A DNA stretch of 64,000 nucleotides from NCBI RefSeq assembly GCF_003259505.1, contig NZ_QLLK01000005.1:62001-126000 (forward strand), read 5' to 3'. This document shows positions 37,738 through 46,900 of the stretch, piece by piece. The notes under the pieces are model-generated. The model saw only the letters and a list, made by a program, of their open reading frames with translations, did not search any database and was not told the origin of the DNA. Made by a program: the position numbers and the translations under genes. The stretch is from Algoriphagus yeomjeoni. Lineage in GTDB: Bacteria > Bacteroidota > Bacteroidia > Cytophagales > Cyclobacteriaceae. Every line of letters begins with the position of its first letter. Positions within the stretch are counted from its first letter, which is position 1.

Positions 37738-39822
37738 TTAGCGCATCCAGATTTTGCGGGTTTCCTTGAATTTACCTTCAGATTCAAGGATTAAGATATA
37801 AAGTCCAGGAGTTAAAAATCCTGCTTGAATTTCCACTTCGGTGTTGGCGGGAAAAGTGATTTCACTCAGAAGCTCCTGTCCAAGTGAATTGATCAAAGTA
37901 CCAGTTGAGGTTTTGTTCGTCAGAACTTTGATCGGTCCATCATTTGGGTTTGGGTAAACTTTGATTTGGTATTCGTCTTCGTTAGGATTGGATTCCTGAG
38001 TTGAACTTAAATAAATCAAACCACCAGCCCTAGTTCCCAAAACCAAATCTGTAGCACCACTAAAAGCTTCAGTAACTATGGTGATCCAAGTATTTCTACC
38101 CAAACGGGTTGGAAGGGTTTGATTTCCGATTTGTACCAAAACTTCCGAAATGGTAGCGGACTGCATAAAGTCCTCAATTTTGCTGATTACCCCATTTTGA
38201 TCCACAGCATATAGATCAGGATTGGTTTTTTGCAGCACGGCAACACTTAGATTCCGGTTGGCAGGATTGTCAGCAAACCCTAAAAAGTCTGATTCTAAGA
38301 GTGTTGCTGTAAAATTGGAGAGATCAACCCCATACAAATCCAGACTCCCGTTTTGCGAAGCTACTAGCATCAGATCTTCATTTTCATAAGCGAAAAACTG
38401 AAGATAATCTCCCCGCTGGGGCTGATAGCCAGTGATGGTGATTGGTTGATAATCAGATTCCTCCAACTCATAAAGTAGCTGAGTTGGGATGCTTCCTTGT
38501 CTGGATATTCCAGTGATCAGGTGATGGTGTTTGCCTACTTTATCATTATATAAAAGTTTTTGAGCATCAATAAGTTTTAGGTTTTCAAGTGACTCATTGT
38601 ACACGTCCACATAAGTAAACGCTCCATCTTCTAGAAAAAGCATGGATTCTGCGGCAATTACTTCTCCGTTTTTAAATTTATTTGAGATGATGAATAAGCT
38701 CCCATTTGACTTATTTCCAATGTGGAAAGGCTTAGCATTTTCTCCCAAATCAATCATCTGATTTTGTAAGAAATTAAAGTCAGTATTCCTCTCTGAATCG
38801 ATTTTTACGATAGAATTGGCGAAATCTATCCCAAAATTGGAGGAGGCTTCACTTGTGTTTAAGGATACAAGAAGTTCCTCATCGATCAGTTGGCCAATAT
38901 GGTACACTGGGAATTCCGGAAAGGCACCATAGCCTGGAAGAGTATTTGAAAAGTTCGTGAAAATCGGTTCGATAGTAGTCCCTGAATTGGGAAGAAAATA
39001 GAGGATATTACATTCATCACGACCTAAAACCAAGTCTTCAATTCCATCTCCATTAAAATCTTGATATAAAATAGAATGCCCGCCAGCATGCTCGATTCTG
39101 TTATTTTCATCCTCCAAATCCATTTTTGCTAATGGAGAACCTGAGCAAGTTTGACCGAAGGAAAGATCTCCGCAGCCACAAAACTCAAAATTTCCCCAAT
39201 GACTTACTCCGAAAGCAAATCCGTCGATATCCGCTGATCCTTTTCGTTCCACACTCGTGTTTTTGTAAAACTCCATGTAGTCGCCTCCGGCAAAGTTGAA
39301 AATCACCAAATCCAGGTCTCCGTCCCCATCCAAATCCTGGATTAAAGGAGTGTCGAGGTTATTTGTTTGAATATTCCCGGAACCGTCAAGTTTGAGGAAA
39401 TTTTGAGCAACTTCCCAAGAAATCTGATTGCCACTTGAGGTGTTTTTATAGGCTTTGATCCCTAAAGCCGTGGAAGTGAACAAATCCTTTTTGCCATCCC
39501 CATCAAAATCCGCCAACACGAGAAAACCATTGATGTCGTTAGGTAAGGCATAAGTTAATTCTGGCTGATGGATGAATTTTTCTTGGTCTTTTTTGAAGAC
39601 CAAAAGCTGACGGGAATTGATATCCCAAGTCACCCATTCTTCATTGCCATCGTTAGTCAAATCGATCGTTTCAATTTGCGCAGCATTGATCCCTCCGGTA
39701 AATGGAGAGGGAAGGATAGTGTTGGCAAATGTGACTTGAGGGGTCTGATCTAAGCGAAAAATTTCTTGTGCATTCAGCTGAAAGCTACTGATGAGAAAAG
39801 TGAAAATCCAGAATTTGCGCAT
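37738..39822 (-). CDS. VCBS/FG-GAP repeat protein with type IX secretion signal
   Basis: The 694-residue protein has a signal peptide (ends LNAQ). FG-GAP calcium-binding repeats are seen at DFDGDGKKDLF, DLDGDGDLDLVIF and DFNGDGIEDLVLG. The C-terminal ~80-residue type A T9SS sorting domain (KVYPNPNDGPIKV ... LTPGLYILILESEGKFKETRKIWMR in parts) sends it across the outer membrane. A Cys-rich loop (FEFCGCGDLSFGQTCSGS, near residue 211) may form disulfides. The role is probably surface adhesion or matrix binding. It is divergent from murF. Confidence 0.9.
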   Translation of the reverse strand: MRKFWIFTFLISSFQLNAQEIFRLDQTPQVTFANTILPSPFTGGINAAQIETIDLTNDGNEEWVTWDINSRQLLVFKKDQEKFIHQPELTYALPNDINGFLVLADFDGDGKKDLFTSTALGIKAYKNTSSGNQISWEVAQNFLKLDGSGNIQTNNLDTPLIQDLDGDGDLDLVIFNFAGGDYMEFYKNTSVERKGSADIDGFAFGVSHWGNFEFCGCGDLSFGQTCSGSPLAKMDLEDENNRIEHAGGHSILYQDFNGDGIEDLVLGRDECNILYFLPNSGTTIEPIFTNFSNTLPGYGAFPEFPVYHIGQLIDEELLVSLNTSEASSNFGIDFANSIVKIDSERNTDFNFLQNQMIDLGENAKPFHIGNKSNGSLFIISNKFKNGEVIAAESMLFLEDGAFTYVDVYNESLENLKLIDAQKLLYNDKVGKHHHLITGISRQGSIPTQLLYELEESDYQPITITGYQPQRGDYLQFFAYENEDLMLVASQNGSLDLYGVDLSNFTATLLESDFLGFADNPANRNLSVAVLQKTNPDLYAVDQNGVISKIEDFMQSATISEVLVQIGNQTLPTRLGRNTWITIVTEAFSGATDLVLGTRAGGLIYLSSTQESNPNEDEYQIKVYPNPNDGPIKVLTNKTSTGTLINSLGQELLSEITFPANTEVEIQAGFLTPGLYILILESEGKFKETRKIWMR

Positions 39823-39915
39823 GGAATGGTGATAGCTAAGACAAATTAATACGGTTGTCCTTCTCCAAAGATGTGAATGATTCCTTTATTTTGGGAATTA
39901 ATTCTTTCGAAAACG

Positions 39916-41211
39916 ATGAATCTCTCCATTTTATATACTCTCTTCAAAAAATCAACTGGCGTAAGCACTGACACTCGCAAAATCGAAAAAGGCAATCTCT
40001 TTTTTGCATTGAAAGGACCAAACTTCGATGCGAATGCTTTTGCGCCAAAAGCGTTGGAAATGGGCGCTTCAGTAGTCGTTATTGATGATATAACCCATTT
40101 TGTTGAGGACGATGAGCGCTATTTTTTGGCAGCAGATTGTCTGAAGATGCTTCAAGATTTGGCAAATCATCATCGAAAGCAATTGGATATTCCGATCATT
40201 GGGTTGACTGGTTCAAATGGCAAAACAACCTCCAAGGAATTGATGAAGGCTGTTTTGAGTAAGAAATTCAAAACTGCAGCAACAGTAGGGAATCTTAATA
40301 ACCACATTGGCGTGCCACTGACTTTGCTCTCAATTACTGAAGCGCACGAAATCGCGATCGTGGAAATGGGAGCGAATAAGCAGGGCGATATTGAAGAGCT
40401 TTGTTTGATCGCCGAGCCGACTCATGGTGTGATCACCAATATCGGGAAAGCGCATTTGGAAGGCATGGGAGGGCCGGAAGGTGTTCTTAAAACTAAGACT
40501 GAGCTATTCCAGTTTTTGAGAGAAAATCACGGAAAGGTTTTTATCAATTCTCAGGATCCAATCTTGTCCAATTTTTCAAAAAGATTCGAGGCACCAATTC
40601 TTTATCCTGCCAAGGGAGATTTCTGTGAGGTGAACTTTATAGATGCCAATCCTTTTGTGAAATTTTCGGTGGGAGGAGATGACTCAGTTTACTTAAGCCA
40701 CTTAATCGGGGCTTATAATTTTGGGAATATCGCCACTGCCTTGACGATTGGGAAGTTTTTTGGCGTGGAAATGCAGGATGCTGTGGAGGCCATTGTAGCT
40801 TATCAGCCTTCTAATATGCGCTCTCAATTGGTAGAGAAGCGAAGTAACCTGATTATTCTGGATGCTTACAATGCGAATCCTTCAAGTATGGAGGTGGCCA
40901 TTCGAACCTTCGGGACTATGACTGGCAAAAAGCACAAAATGCTGATTATCGGGGATATGTTTGAATTGGGAGATCATGCGGAATCTGAGCATGCTCGGCT
41001 AGGAGAAGTCATCAGCGAATATGAGATAGACAAGGTTTGTTTTACAGGTCAGTTGATAGTTTCAGCCTTGGCGAAGTATCCTAAGGCATTGTATTTCCCA
41101 GATCCTTTTTCATTCAGAAACTGGCTTCAGGACAGCAATTTGGAGGATTACCTGATTCTGATCAAAGGTAGCCGTGGCATGAAGCTGGAGGGATTGGTAG
41201 ATTTTATCTAG
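39916..41211 (+). CDS. murF: UDP-N-acetylmuramoyl-tripeptide--D-alanyl-D-alanine ligase
   Basis: MurF adds D-Ala-D-Ala to the UDP-MurNAc tripeptide in cytoplasmic peptidoglycan precursor synthesis. The ATP loop GLTGSNGKTTSKELM, NHIGVPLTLL, IVEMGANKQGDI and ILDAYNANPSSM are all present. STDTRKIEKGNLFFALKG marks the N-terminal UDP-binding domain. The frame is open from 39877, but the ATG at 39916 (431 residues) gives the normal N-terminus. It stands apart from the dcw cluster, as often in Bacteroidota. Confidence 0.95.
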   Translation: MNLSILYTLFKKSTGVSTDTRKIEKGNLFFALKGPNFDANAFAPKALEMGASVVVIDDITHFVEDDERYFLAADCLKMLQDLANHHRKQLDIPIIGLTGSNGKTTSKELMKAVLSKKFKTAATVGNLNNHIGVPLTLLSITEAHEIAIVEMGANKQGDIEELCLIAEPTHGVITNIGKAHLEGMGGPEGVLKTKTELFQFLRENHGKVFINSQDPILSNFSKRFEAPILYPAKGDFCEVNFIDANPFVKFSVGGDDSVYLSHLIGAYNFGNIATALTIGKFFGVEMQDAVEAIVAYQPSNMRSQLVEKRSNLIILDAYNANPSSMEVAIRTFGTMTGKKHKMLIIGDMFELGDHAESEHARLGEVISEYEIDKVCFTGQLIVSALAKYPKALYFPDPFSFRNWLQDSNLEDYLILIKGSRGMKLEGLVDFI

Positions 41212-41317
41212 ACAGGTTCAATAGTCTAAAAACAATATATTCTTCTTTTTGAAATCAATTTCACCTATAGCCAGTTAACTTATTTCATCTTTTTATAATT
41301 TGATTTTCAATTGCCAG

Positions 41318-41381
41318 ATGGAATCTCGCATGGTTGATAATTATCCAATTGTGTGAAGTTCTCGTCATGCTCGATTTCATG
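41318..41381 (+). repeat. 64-bp MITE-like intergenic repeat, copy B
   Basis: This is the intact copy: left end ATGGAATCTCGCATG, right end CATGCTCGATTTCAT. Inverted, these agree at 12 of 15 positions, so they look like terminal inverted repeats. It lies between murF and the DUF2461 gene. Other copies are at 35646-35728 and, reversed, 50623-50685. Confidence 0.65.
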
Positions 41382-41403
41382 AGTTCAACCCTTAAATTCT
41401 GAT

Positions 41404-42087
41404 ATGATTATGCGTCCATACTTGCCTTTTCTTGCTGCCCTAGCCGAACATAACTCCAAAGAATGGATGGATGCCAACAAGAAATGGTATTTGGATACAA
41501 GGGCTGAATTTTTGGAAGATGTGGCAGTTTTGCTAAAAGGAATTGGCGAGTGGGAACCTGAACTCTTGGTGTTCAAACCCAAGGATTGTGTCTTCCGGCA
41601 AAATCGGGATATCCGCTTCTCAGCGAATAAACAACCTTACAAAACCAACTTTGGGGCCTATTTCTCTCCAAAAGGCAAGAAGTCCGAAGGTCCTGGTTAT
41701 TACCTTCAGGTTCAGCCTGGCAACTCGTTTTTAGCTGGTGGAATCTGGATGCCTATGACTGAGACATTGAAAAAAATCAGAAAGGAAATCGATTACTCTG
41801 GAGCTGAATTGGCGAAAATTGAAAGCAACCCAGTATTCAAATCTCAATTCGGGCAGATTGAAGGTGAAAAACTCAAAACCAGTCCCCGTGATTACGAGGC
41901 TGATCATGAGTATATTGATTATTTAAGGTTGAAAAGCTTCACGGTGTCTTCCAAAATTTCTGATGGAGATATTGAATCAGGTAATTTTATCAATATCACT
42001 TTAGAAGGTTTTCAGAAGATGAGACCACTTCAGGAATTCCTTTCCAAAGCAATTGAGGATGTTGAGGACGGATCAGGGCTTTTGTAG
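41404..42087 (+). CDS. DUF2461 / TIGR02453-family protein
   Basis: The 227-residue protein is a clear DUF2461 member: PFLAALAEHNSKEWMDANK at the start, then FRQNRDIRFSANKQPYKTNFGAYF, and YYLQVQPGNSFLAGGIWMP. It has no signal peptide and no known enzymatic activity. ATGs at 41404 and 41410 are both possible starts. It follows the copy B repeat by 22 nt. Confidence 0.88.
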   Translation: MIMRPYLPFLAALAEHNSKEWMDANKKWYLDTRAEFLEDVAVLLKGIGEWEPELLVFKPKDCVFRQNRDIRFSANKQPYKTNFGAYFSPKGKKSEGPGYYLQVQPGNSFLAGGIWMPMTETLKKIRKEIDYSGAELAKIESNPVFKSQFGQIEGEKLKTSPRDYEADHEYIDYLRLKSFTVSSKISDGDIESGNFINITLEGFQKMRPLQEFLSKAIEDVEDGSGLL

Positions 42088-42119
42088 ATTCTAAGTAGCA
42101 AGTATAAGGTAGCTAGATT

Positions 42120-42190
42120 AAAGTCTAGAGAACTGAGAGCCCAGATTCAAGAACCAAGATTCTAGAATCAGGAGCCAAGACTTTAGTGTC
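42120..42190. repeat. Degenerate A/G-rich short repeats after DUF2461
   Basis: The spacer has loosely repeated units like CAAGAACCAAGAT and GAGCCAAGACT, and a perfect 12-bp palindrome GATTCTAGAATC at 42158-42169. It has no coding signal. I see no clean terminator for either convergent gene. Confidence 0.4.
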
Positions 42191-42205
42191 AAGAAGCTAG
42201 CTTTC

Positions 42206-43033
42206 TTAGCTGATATTAAATTTCAAATCTCTAATTTTTTCTAATACCGCTGCAACGCCATCCTCTTTATTGTGATGTGTGATCTCTTTAGCGACAGCTT
42301 TTACTTCCATCCGCGCATTGTCCACCGCGACTCCCCAGCCAACTGATTGTAAGAGATCTATGTCGTTGTAATTGTCTCCAAAAGCTACCACGGATTCCAT
42401 CCCGAAATCATAGGCATGCTCCAGGATTTTCCTCAAGCCGGTGGCTTTTGAAATAGCTTTTGGTGCAATTTCCAGGTAGGTATCACTGGATCGATACAAG
42501 TGCAAATCAAGAGAATGCTCGAAATGTAGCTCACCAAAGAGCCATGCCATCTCATTCGATTCACCCATGCACATGACTTTGTGAGCGCCAGAATTATTCT
42601 TTGTCCAAAGATCAACCACTTCGTGACCAGGAAGCCAATCACATTGAACTTTAGTATTTTTCACTTCCCGCTGAGACCAATAATCATCTTTTTCCTCGTA
42701 CCATTTTTCTCCCTGATACAAGCTCACATGAATATCAGTTTTTTCGGTTAGTTTAAGAATCTTTGCAACCAAGTCCACAGGAATGGTCACGTCCTCCAAT
42801 ACTTCTCCATCAGCACTTAGCACATAGCCACCATTGTAGGCAATCAAAGGTTGGGGGAAGCGGTTCAAGTCATGAAGCAAATGTCGCATGGCATCAGGCA
42901 TCCGTGAACTAGCCAAAATCACCGGGAAATTCTCAGGTAAATCTGCCACCACAGCTTTGAGACGAGGTGAAAGATCGCGTACCGAATTGAGGAGGGTGCC
43001 GTCAATATCAGAGCAAAAAGCTTTTATCTGCAT
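42206..43033 (-). CDS. Cof-type HAD-superfamily phosphatase
   Basis: The 275-residue cytoplasmic hydrolase has motif I FCSDIDGTLLN, motif II LASSR, and motif IV VAFGDNYNDIDLL. A Cof-type (C2B) cap lies between about residues 85 and 185. Substrates are typically sugar phosphates or flavin phosphates; the specificity is not readable. The upstream 90-residue membrane protein ends TAATG with this ATG (1-nt overlap), so they are translationally coupled. Confidence 0.9.
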   Translation of the reverse strand: MQIKAFCSDIDGTLLNSVRDLSPRLKAVVADLPENFPVILASSRMPDAMRHLLHDLNRFPQPLIAYNGGYVLSADGEVLEDVTIPVDLVAKILKLTEKTDIHVSLYQGEKWYEEKDDYWSQREVKNTKVQCDWLPGHEVVDLWTKNNSGAHKVMCMGESNEMAWLFGELHFEHSLDLHLYRSSDTYLEIAPKAISKATGLRKILEHAYDFGMESVVAFGDNYNDIDLLQSVGWGVAVDNARMEVKAVAKEITHHNKEDGVAAVLEKIRDLKFNIS

Positions 43034-43305
43034 TAATCGAAGTCGGACCAGTTTACATCTTCAGCGAAATTAGCGAATACACCAAAGCCAATGACAGCTA
43101 TAAAAATTATTACAAGGGCGAAAATGATAAGTTTCACGATCAGCTCAGCTTTAGCCCAGTTTGCCTTATCAGGATCTGTGTTTTTGTCTGTTGCCCATAC
43201 GATGAGCATGATCAAGCCGATCAAAGGAAGGCGTTTTACCAAGACAGCGATTATCCACTCCCCAAGTGAGGTAGGCGGTTTCTTGTATTCGTTAGGTAAT
43301 TCCAT
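43033..43305 (-). CDS. Small two-helix membrane protein
   Basis: The 90-residue protein has two membrane segments (about 16-42 and 58-78) separated by an acidic/basic linker (DKNTDPDKANWAKAE). Its N-terminus (MELPNEYKKPPTSLGEW) resembles small Bacteroidota proteins of unknown role. The stop overlaps the start of the HAD gene by one base (TAATG), and the upstream lipoprotein gene is 15 nt away, so all three are probably one transcript. Confidence 0.65.
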   Translation of the reverse strand: MELPNEYKKPPTSLGEWIIAVLVKRLPLIGLIMLIVWATDKNTDPDKANWAKAELIVKLIIFALVIIFIAVIGFGVFANFAEDVNWSDFD

Positions 43306-43320
43306 AAAGAATAGGTTGAG

Positions 43321-43743
43321 TTAAAAATCTTTCGTGTCAAACATATACTCCTGCATTGCCACATTTTCCGGATTTGTAGGGTCTGTTTGAATAAACTGTA
43401 CGGTAATTTGTTGATAATCTTCAGCATTTTCAAAATCCCGTAGGTAAAGTTCTGCACATTTTCTTGCCAAAACCTCCGGTTGGTTTCCCAGAATTAATGG
43501 GTCTCCATTTTGTAATTTTAGGAAAATGGTGGAAATGGTCTCGTCATCGGTAGTCGACTTGCTGAGGTTGACATTCATCCCTTGAAAATTGCCGAGTCTC
43601 CTAATTTCCTCGGAAGGCATAAAGCCTTCGCCCATCATTGCTTCCATGCCTTTGAACGCAAATTTTGCGATGTTTTCAGGGTTACAGGAACAGGAACTGA
43701 AGGTTACTAGTAAAAATAAGACGATAAGTATTCGATTTCGCAT
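43321..43743 (-). CDS. Small lipoprotein of unknown function
   Basis: The 140-residue protein has a lipoprotein signal (VTFSSCSC; lipidated Cys 18 or 20) and a small globular part with no family I recognise. Features include MEAMMGEGFMPSEEIRRLGN and the sequence KCAELYLRDFENAEDY. It is 15 nt upstream of the small membrane protein on the same strand. Confidence 0.6.
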   Translation of the reverse strand: MRNRILIVLFLLVTFSSCSCNPENIAKFAFKGMEAMMGEGFMPSEEIRRLGNFQGMNVNLSKSTTDDETISTIFLKLQNGDPLILGNQPEVLARKCAELYLRDFENAEDYQQITVQFIQTDPTNPENVAMQEYMFDTKDF

Positions 43744-43787
43744 TTTGGTTTCCAGTTGGGAAGTAAATCATGCGAATTTAAACAATC

Positions 43788-44207
43788 TTAAGTAGATCTT
43801 TTCGAAACGATCAAAACAGCACGTTTATCCGTTGCTTTGTGAGGGTTGTTTAGGTCTGGATATGGGATAGCATCGATCAGTTTGACAGTGTAATCTGATG
43901 TGGAGAACTGATTAGGGTATGCACTTACATTTTCATTGGTACTCAATTGCAAGTCTATATCTTTTCCATTTACCGTGAGTTTCCCTTCTACCACGATCAT
44001 CCCTTCCCATATACAGACTGCATTTGCAGGACAGCGGGAATCCTGAACATCTAATAGTGTCAATGAAATGTTTTTAGGACAGTTTTGTATAGTTTCATCT
44101 ATTGCTATTTCAAACTCTTTTCCAAGGTCGAAACCATCGCAATCAATACTGTCTTCACAAGAAAATAGTAGCGACGATGTAAGAAATACTACTAATAGAC
44201 GATGCAT
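43788..44207 (-). CDS. Small Cys-containing lipoprotein of unknown function
   Basis: The 139-residue protein has a lipobox (SSLLFSCEDS, Cys 17) and a small beta-rich domain. Three further Cys pairs or singles (DCDGF, NCPKN, SRCPANAVCIWEG) could form disulfides in the periplasm. The block SRCPANAVCIWEGMI is common in Bacteroidota short lipoproteins, but I cannot name the function. It is 44 nt upstream of the next lipoprotein, so it may share that transcript. Confidence 0.65.
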   Translation of the reverse strand: MHRLLVVFLTSSLLFSCEDSIDCDGFDLGKEFEIAIDETIQNCPKNISLTLLDVQDSRCPANAVCIWEGMIVVEGKLTVNGKDIDLQLSTNENVSAYPNQFSTSDYTVKLIDAIPYPDLNNPHKATDKRAVLIVSKRST

Positions 44208-44312
44208 TGAGATTCAGTTTAAATATGTTTCAAAAGTATATTTAATACGGATTTGAAGAAGTAAGTGCTACATAAAAGTTTCAGGAGTATTGAATTGGCC
44301 TAACCTAAAAAA

Positions 44313-44342
44313 TAAAAAAAGCTCCACATTTCTGTGAAGCTT
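44313..44342 (-). terminator. Rho-independent terminator of tRNA-Ala
   Basis: On the minus strand AAGCTTCACA pairs with TGTGGAGCTT (one G-U, loop GAAA) and is followed by seven U residues. It starts 3 nt after the tRNA 3' end. Confidence 0.85.
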
Positions 44343-44343
44343 T

Positions 44344-44419
<76 letters not shown>

Positions 44420-44468
44420 ATTTAGGTTTGCAAATATAGACCTAGGTTTTTCCTACGCAAAAGAAATT

Positions 44469-45089
44469 TTACTCGGTAGCGTAATTAATTCGGGTCATGA
44501 TACTACGGCCAAGAGTTACTTCATCAGTGAACTCTAGCTCACCCCCCACAGGAATTCCCCTCGCAATTGAACTCACCTGCACACCTTTTTCTTTTAGCTT
44601 TTTCGCCAGATAAAAAGAAGTGGTATCTCCTTCCATCGTGGCGCTAAGCGCTAAAATAACTTCTTTAATGGGTGCACTTTGCGCAGCTACTTCTACTCTA
44701 GAGAGCAAAGATTCTATTTTCAATTCCTCCGGCCCTATGCCCTGAATAGGAGAAATTACTCCTCCTAGCACATGATATTTTCCCTGAAACTGATTTGTAT
44801 TCTCTATAGCCAGCACATCACGAATATCTTCTACGACGCATAGAAGCGAGCCGTCCCGACGATGGCTTATACAAATGCTGCACTCTTCCGCATCAGAGAT
44901 ATTGTGGCAGGTTTTGCAATATTGAATCTCTGTACGCATACGGGTGATCGCCAAAGCCAAAGCTTCGGTGTTTGCCTCGTGCTGCTTGAGAAGGTGAAGT
45001 GCTAGTCGAAGCGCTGTTTTCTTACCGATACCCGGGAGTCGGGAGATTTCGGTGACAGCATCTTCTATCAGTTTGGAGGGGAAATTCAC
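44469..45089 (-). CDS. recR: Recombination mediator RecR
   Basis: RecR works with RecO/RecF to load RecA on gapped DNA. The 206-residue protein has an N-terminal HhH (SRLPGIGKKTALRLALHLL), a four-Cys zinc motif (CKTCHNISDAEECSIC), and a Toprim domain (LCVVEDIRDVLAIE, then VILALSATMEGDTTSFYLA). The start is GTG (45087-45089). It is 15 nt downstream of clpS on the same strand, so they are probably co-transcribed, and tRNA-Ala follows. Confidence 0.95.
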   Translation of the reverse strand: MNFPSKLIEDAVTEISRLPGIGKKTALRLALHLLKQHEANTEALALAITRMRTEIQYCKTCHNISDAEECSICISHRRDGSLLCVVEDIRDVLAIENTNQFQGKYHVLGGVISPIQGIGPEELKIESLLSRVEVAAQSAPIKEVILALSATMEGDTTSFYLAKKLKEKGVQVSSIARGIPVGGELEFTDEVTLGRSIMTRINYATE

Positions 45090-45104
45090 TTAGGCGTAGT
45101 TGTG

Positions 45105-45398
45105 TTATTCTATTGCGGCTTGGATTCCGGCATCTAATATAGCCTCACACATAGGTTTTAGCTCTGTCATGCTGCCTTTTTTTACGGCACATTTCCCTCT
45201 ATAATGAATGGTGATCGTGCATTGTTCCGCTTGCTCTATGTTATGCTTGCAAACTTTCATCAGAATCTTGATCACATGATCGAAGGTGTTGAATTCGTCA
45301 TTGTACACGATCAGGTCGTTGGATTCAATATCTATCAAATCCTCCACCAGAACTTCTGATTCCTCAATGTATGGAAGTGGTTCGTTTGAATGATTCAT
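45105..45398 (-). CDS. clpS: ClpS, ATP-dependent Clp protease adaptor
   Basis: ClpS delivers N-degron substrates to ClpAP. The 97-residue protein has the typical core VYNDEFNTFDHVIKILMKVC and the adaptor strand block TITIHYRGKCAVKKGSM. The N-terminal extension is acidic. The usual partner clpA is absent from the window (Bacteroidota commonly pair it with ClpA/C). It is divergent from the SSS symporter and precedes recR. Confidence 0.9.
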   Translation of the reverse strand: MNHSNEPLPYIEESEVLVEDLIDIESNDLIVYNDEFNTFDHVIKILMKVCKHNIEQAEQCTITIHYRGKCAVKKGSMTELKPMCEAILDAGIQAAIE

Positions 45399-45451
45399 TT
45401 TGCAAAATTAAGAATATTGGACAACTTAGCGAACCCACTTCAATACGATTT

Positions 45452-46900
45452 ATGAATTCACAACTAGTTCTCCTGGTAATCTGTTGTTATTTTTTACTTC
45501 TATTTCTAATTTCTTACTTCACTTCTCGCAAAGTTTCTGCTGATACCTTCTTTACTGGAGACCGCCAATCCCCTTGGTTTTTGGTGGCTTTTGGGATGAT
45601 AGGAGCCTCTCTTTCAGGAGTTACATTTATTTCAGTTCCCGGGGAAGTTGGCAATACTAACTTTTTTTACTTCCAAGTTGTTTTGGGCTATACGCTGGGT
45701 TATTTCGTGATAGCCAAGGTGCTTTTGCCGCTTTATTACCGATTAAATCTGGTTTCCATCTATTCATATCTGGATGATAGATTTGGCTTTTGGTCCTATA
45801 AAACAGGCGCATTTTTCTTTATTCTGTCCAGAACTTTAGGCTCATCGATTCGGGTTTTCCTGGTTGCAAGTGTACTTCAACTGATCCTTTTTGATTCCTT
45901 GGGAATTCCATTTTGGGTTTCGGTATTGATAACCGTTGGTTTGATATGGTTATATACTCATCGAGGAGGCATCAAGACGGTGGTTTGGACAGATACACTT
46001 CAGACATTTTTTATGCTTGCGGCTGTGGTGGTTTGCGTAATTATGGTCGGAAATGAGCTGAATTTCAATGGAGTTGGTGATTACATCAAGGCTGTTTCCG
46101 ATGATTCACGCTCTCAGATTTTCAACTGGGATTGGAAAGCAGGTACGAATTTCTTCAAGCAGTTTATTTCTGGGGCTTTTATAACCATAGTCATGACCGG
46201 CTTGGATCAGGATATGATGCAAAAGAATCTGACCTGTAAGAATATAGGCGAGGCGCAAAAAAATATGTTCTGGTTTACGATCATTCTTGTATTCGTAAAT
46301 CTCCTTTTTCTCTCATTAGGAGTATTATTATACCTGTATTCCGAGACTCAAGGTATACAGATTCCTTTAAAAACTGACGAGCTTTTCCCACTCCTTGCTA
46401 CAGAGTATTTCTCTCCTTTTGCTGGGATCATCTTCGTGTTGGGAATCACCGCTGCGGCCTACTCCAGTGCGGATTCAACGTTGACAGCGCTTACTACATC
46501 ATTTTGTATAGATTTCTTAGAGATAGAAAAAAGATACCCTGCGGAAAAAAGAGTCTCAGTTCGAAAGAAAGTCCACATAGTATTCACTTTTATCATGTTC
46601 TTGGTCATTATGGCTTTTCATGTAATCAATAACCAAAGTGTGATTAATTCTGTATTTGTGATTGCAGGATATACCTATGGTCCATTGCTTGGTCTGTATT
46701 CCTTTGGGCTTTTCACCAAATGGAAGGTGAAGGATAGGTTCGTTCCTTACCTCGCTGTCTTTGCACCAGTGTTGACTTTTGCGATAGCGTCTAATTCGGA
46801 GAAATTATTCTGGGGCTACAAATTCGGCTTCGAAGCTCTGATTTTGAATGGACTGATTATGTTTGTTGGGTTGTATTTGCTTCGATCTAATAAATCATAA
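45452..46900 (+). CDS. Sodium:solute symporter (SSS family)
   Basis: The ~482-residue inner-membrane transporter has about 13 hydrophobic segments. Family signatures are GDRQSPWFLVAFGMIGASLSG near the start, TLGYFVIAKVLLPLYYRL, and FVLGITAAAYSSADSTLTALTT for the Na+ site. The start at 45452 (MNSQLVLLVICCYF) is chosen because the ATG at 45371 would run across the clpS start. It may carry sugars, proline or another small solute; the substrate cannot be read. It converges on the alkyltransferase-like gene with a 6-nt overlap. Confidence 0.9.
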   Translation: MNSQLVLLVICCYFLLLFLISYFTSRKVSADTFFTGDRQSPWFLVAFGMIGASLSGVTFISVPGEVGNTNFFYFQVVLGYTLGYFVIAKVLLPLYYRLNLVSIYSYLDDRFGFWSYKTGAFFFILSRTLGSSIRVFLVASVLQLILFDSLGIPFWVSVLITVGLIWLYTHRGGIKTVVWTDTLQTFFMLAAVVVCVIMVGNELNFNGVGDYIKAVSDDSRSQIFNWDWKAGTNFFKQFISGAFITIVMTGLDQDMMQKNLTCKNIGEAQKNMFWFTIILVFVNLLFLSLGVLLYLYSETQGIQIPLKTDELFPLLATEYFSPFAGIIFVLGITAAAYSSADSTLTALTTSFCIDFLEIEKRYPAEKRVSVRKKVHIVFTFIMFLVIMAFHVINNQSVINSVFVIAGYTYGPLLGLYSFGLFTKWKVKDRFVPYLAVFAPVLTFAIASNSEKLFWGYKFGFEALILNGLIMFVGLYLLRSNKS

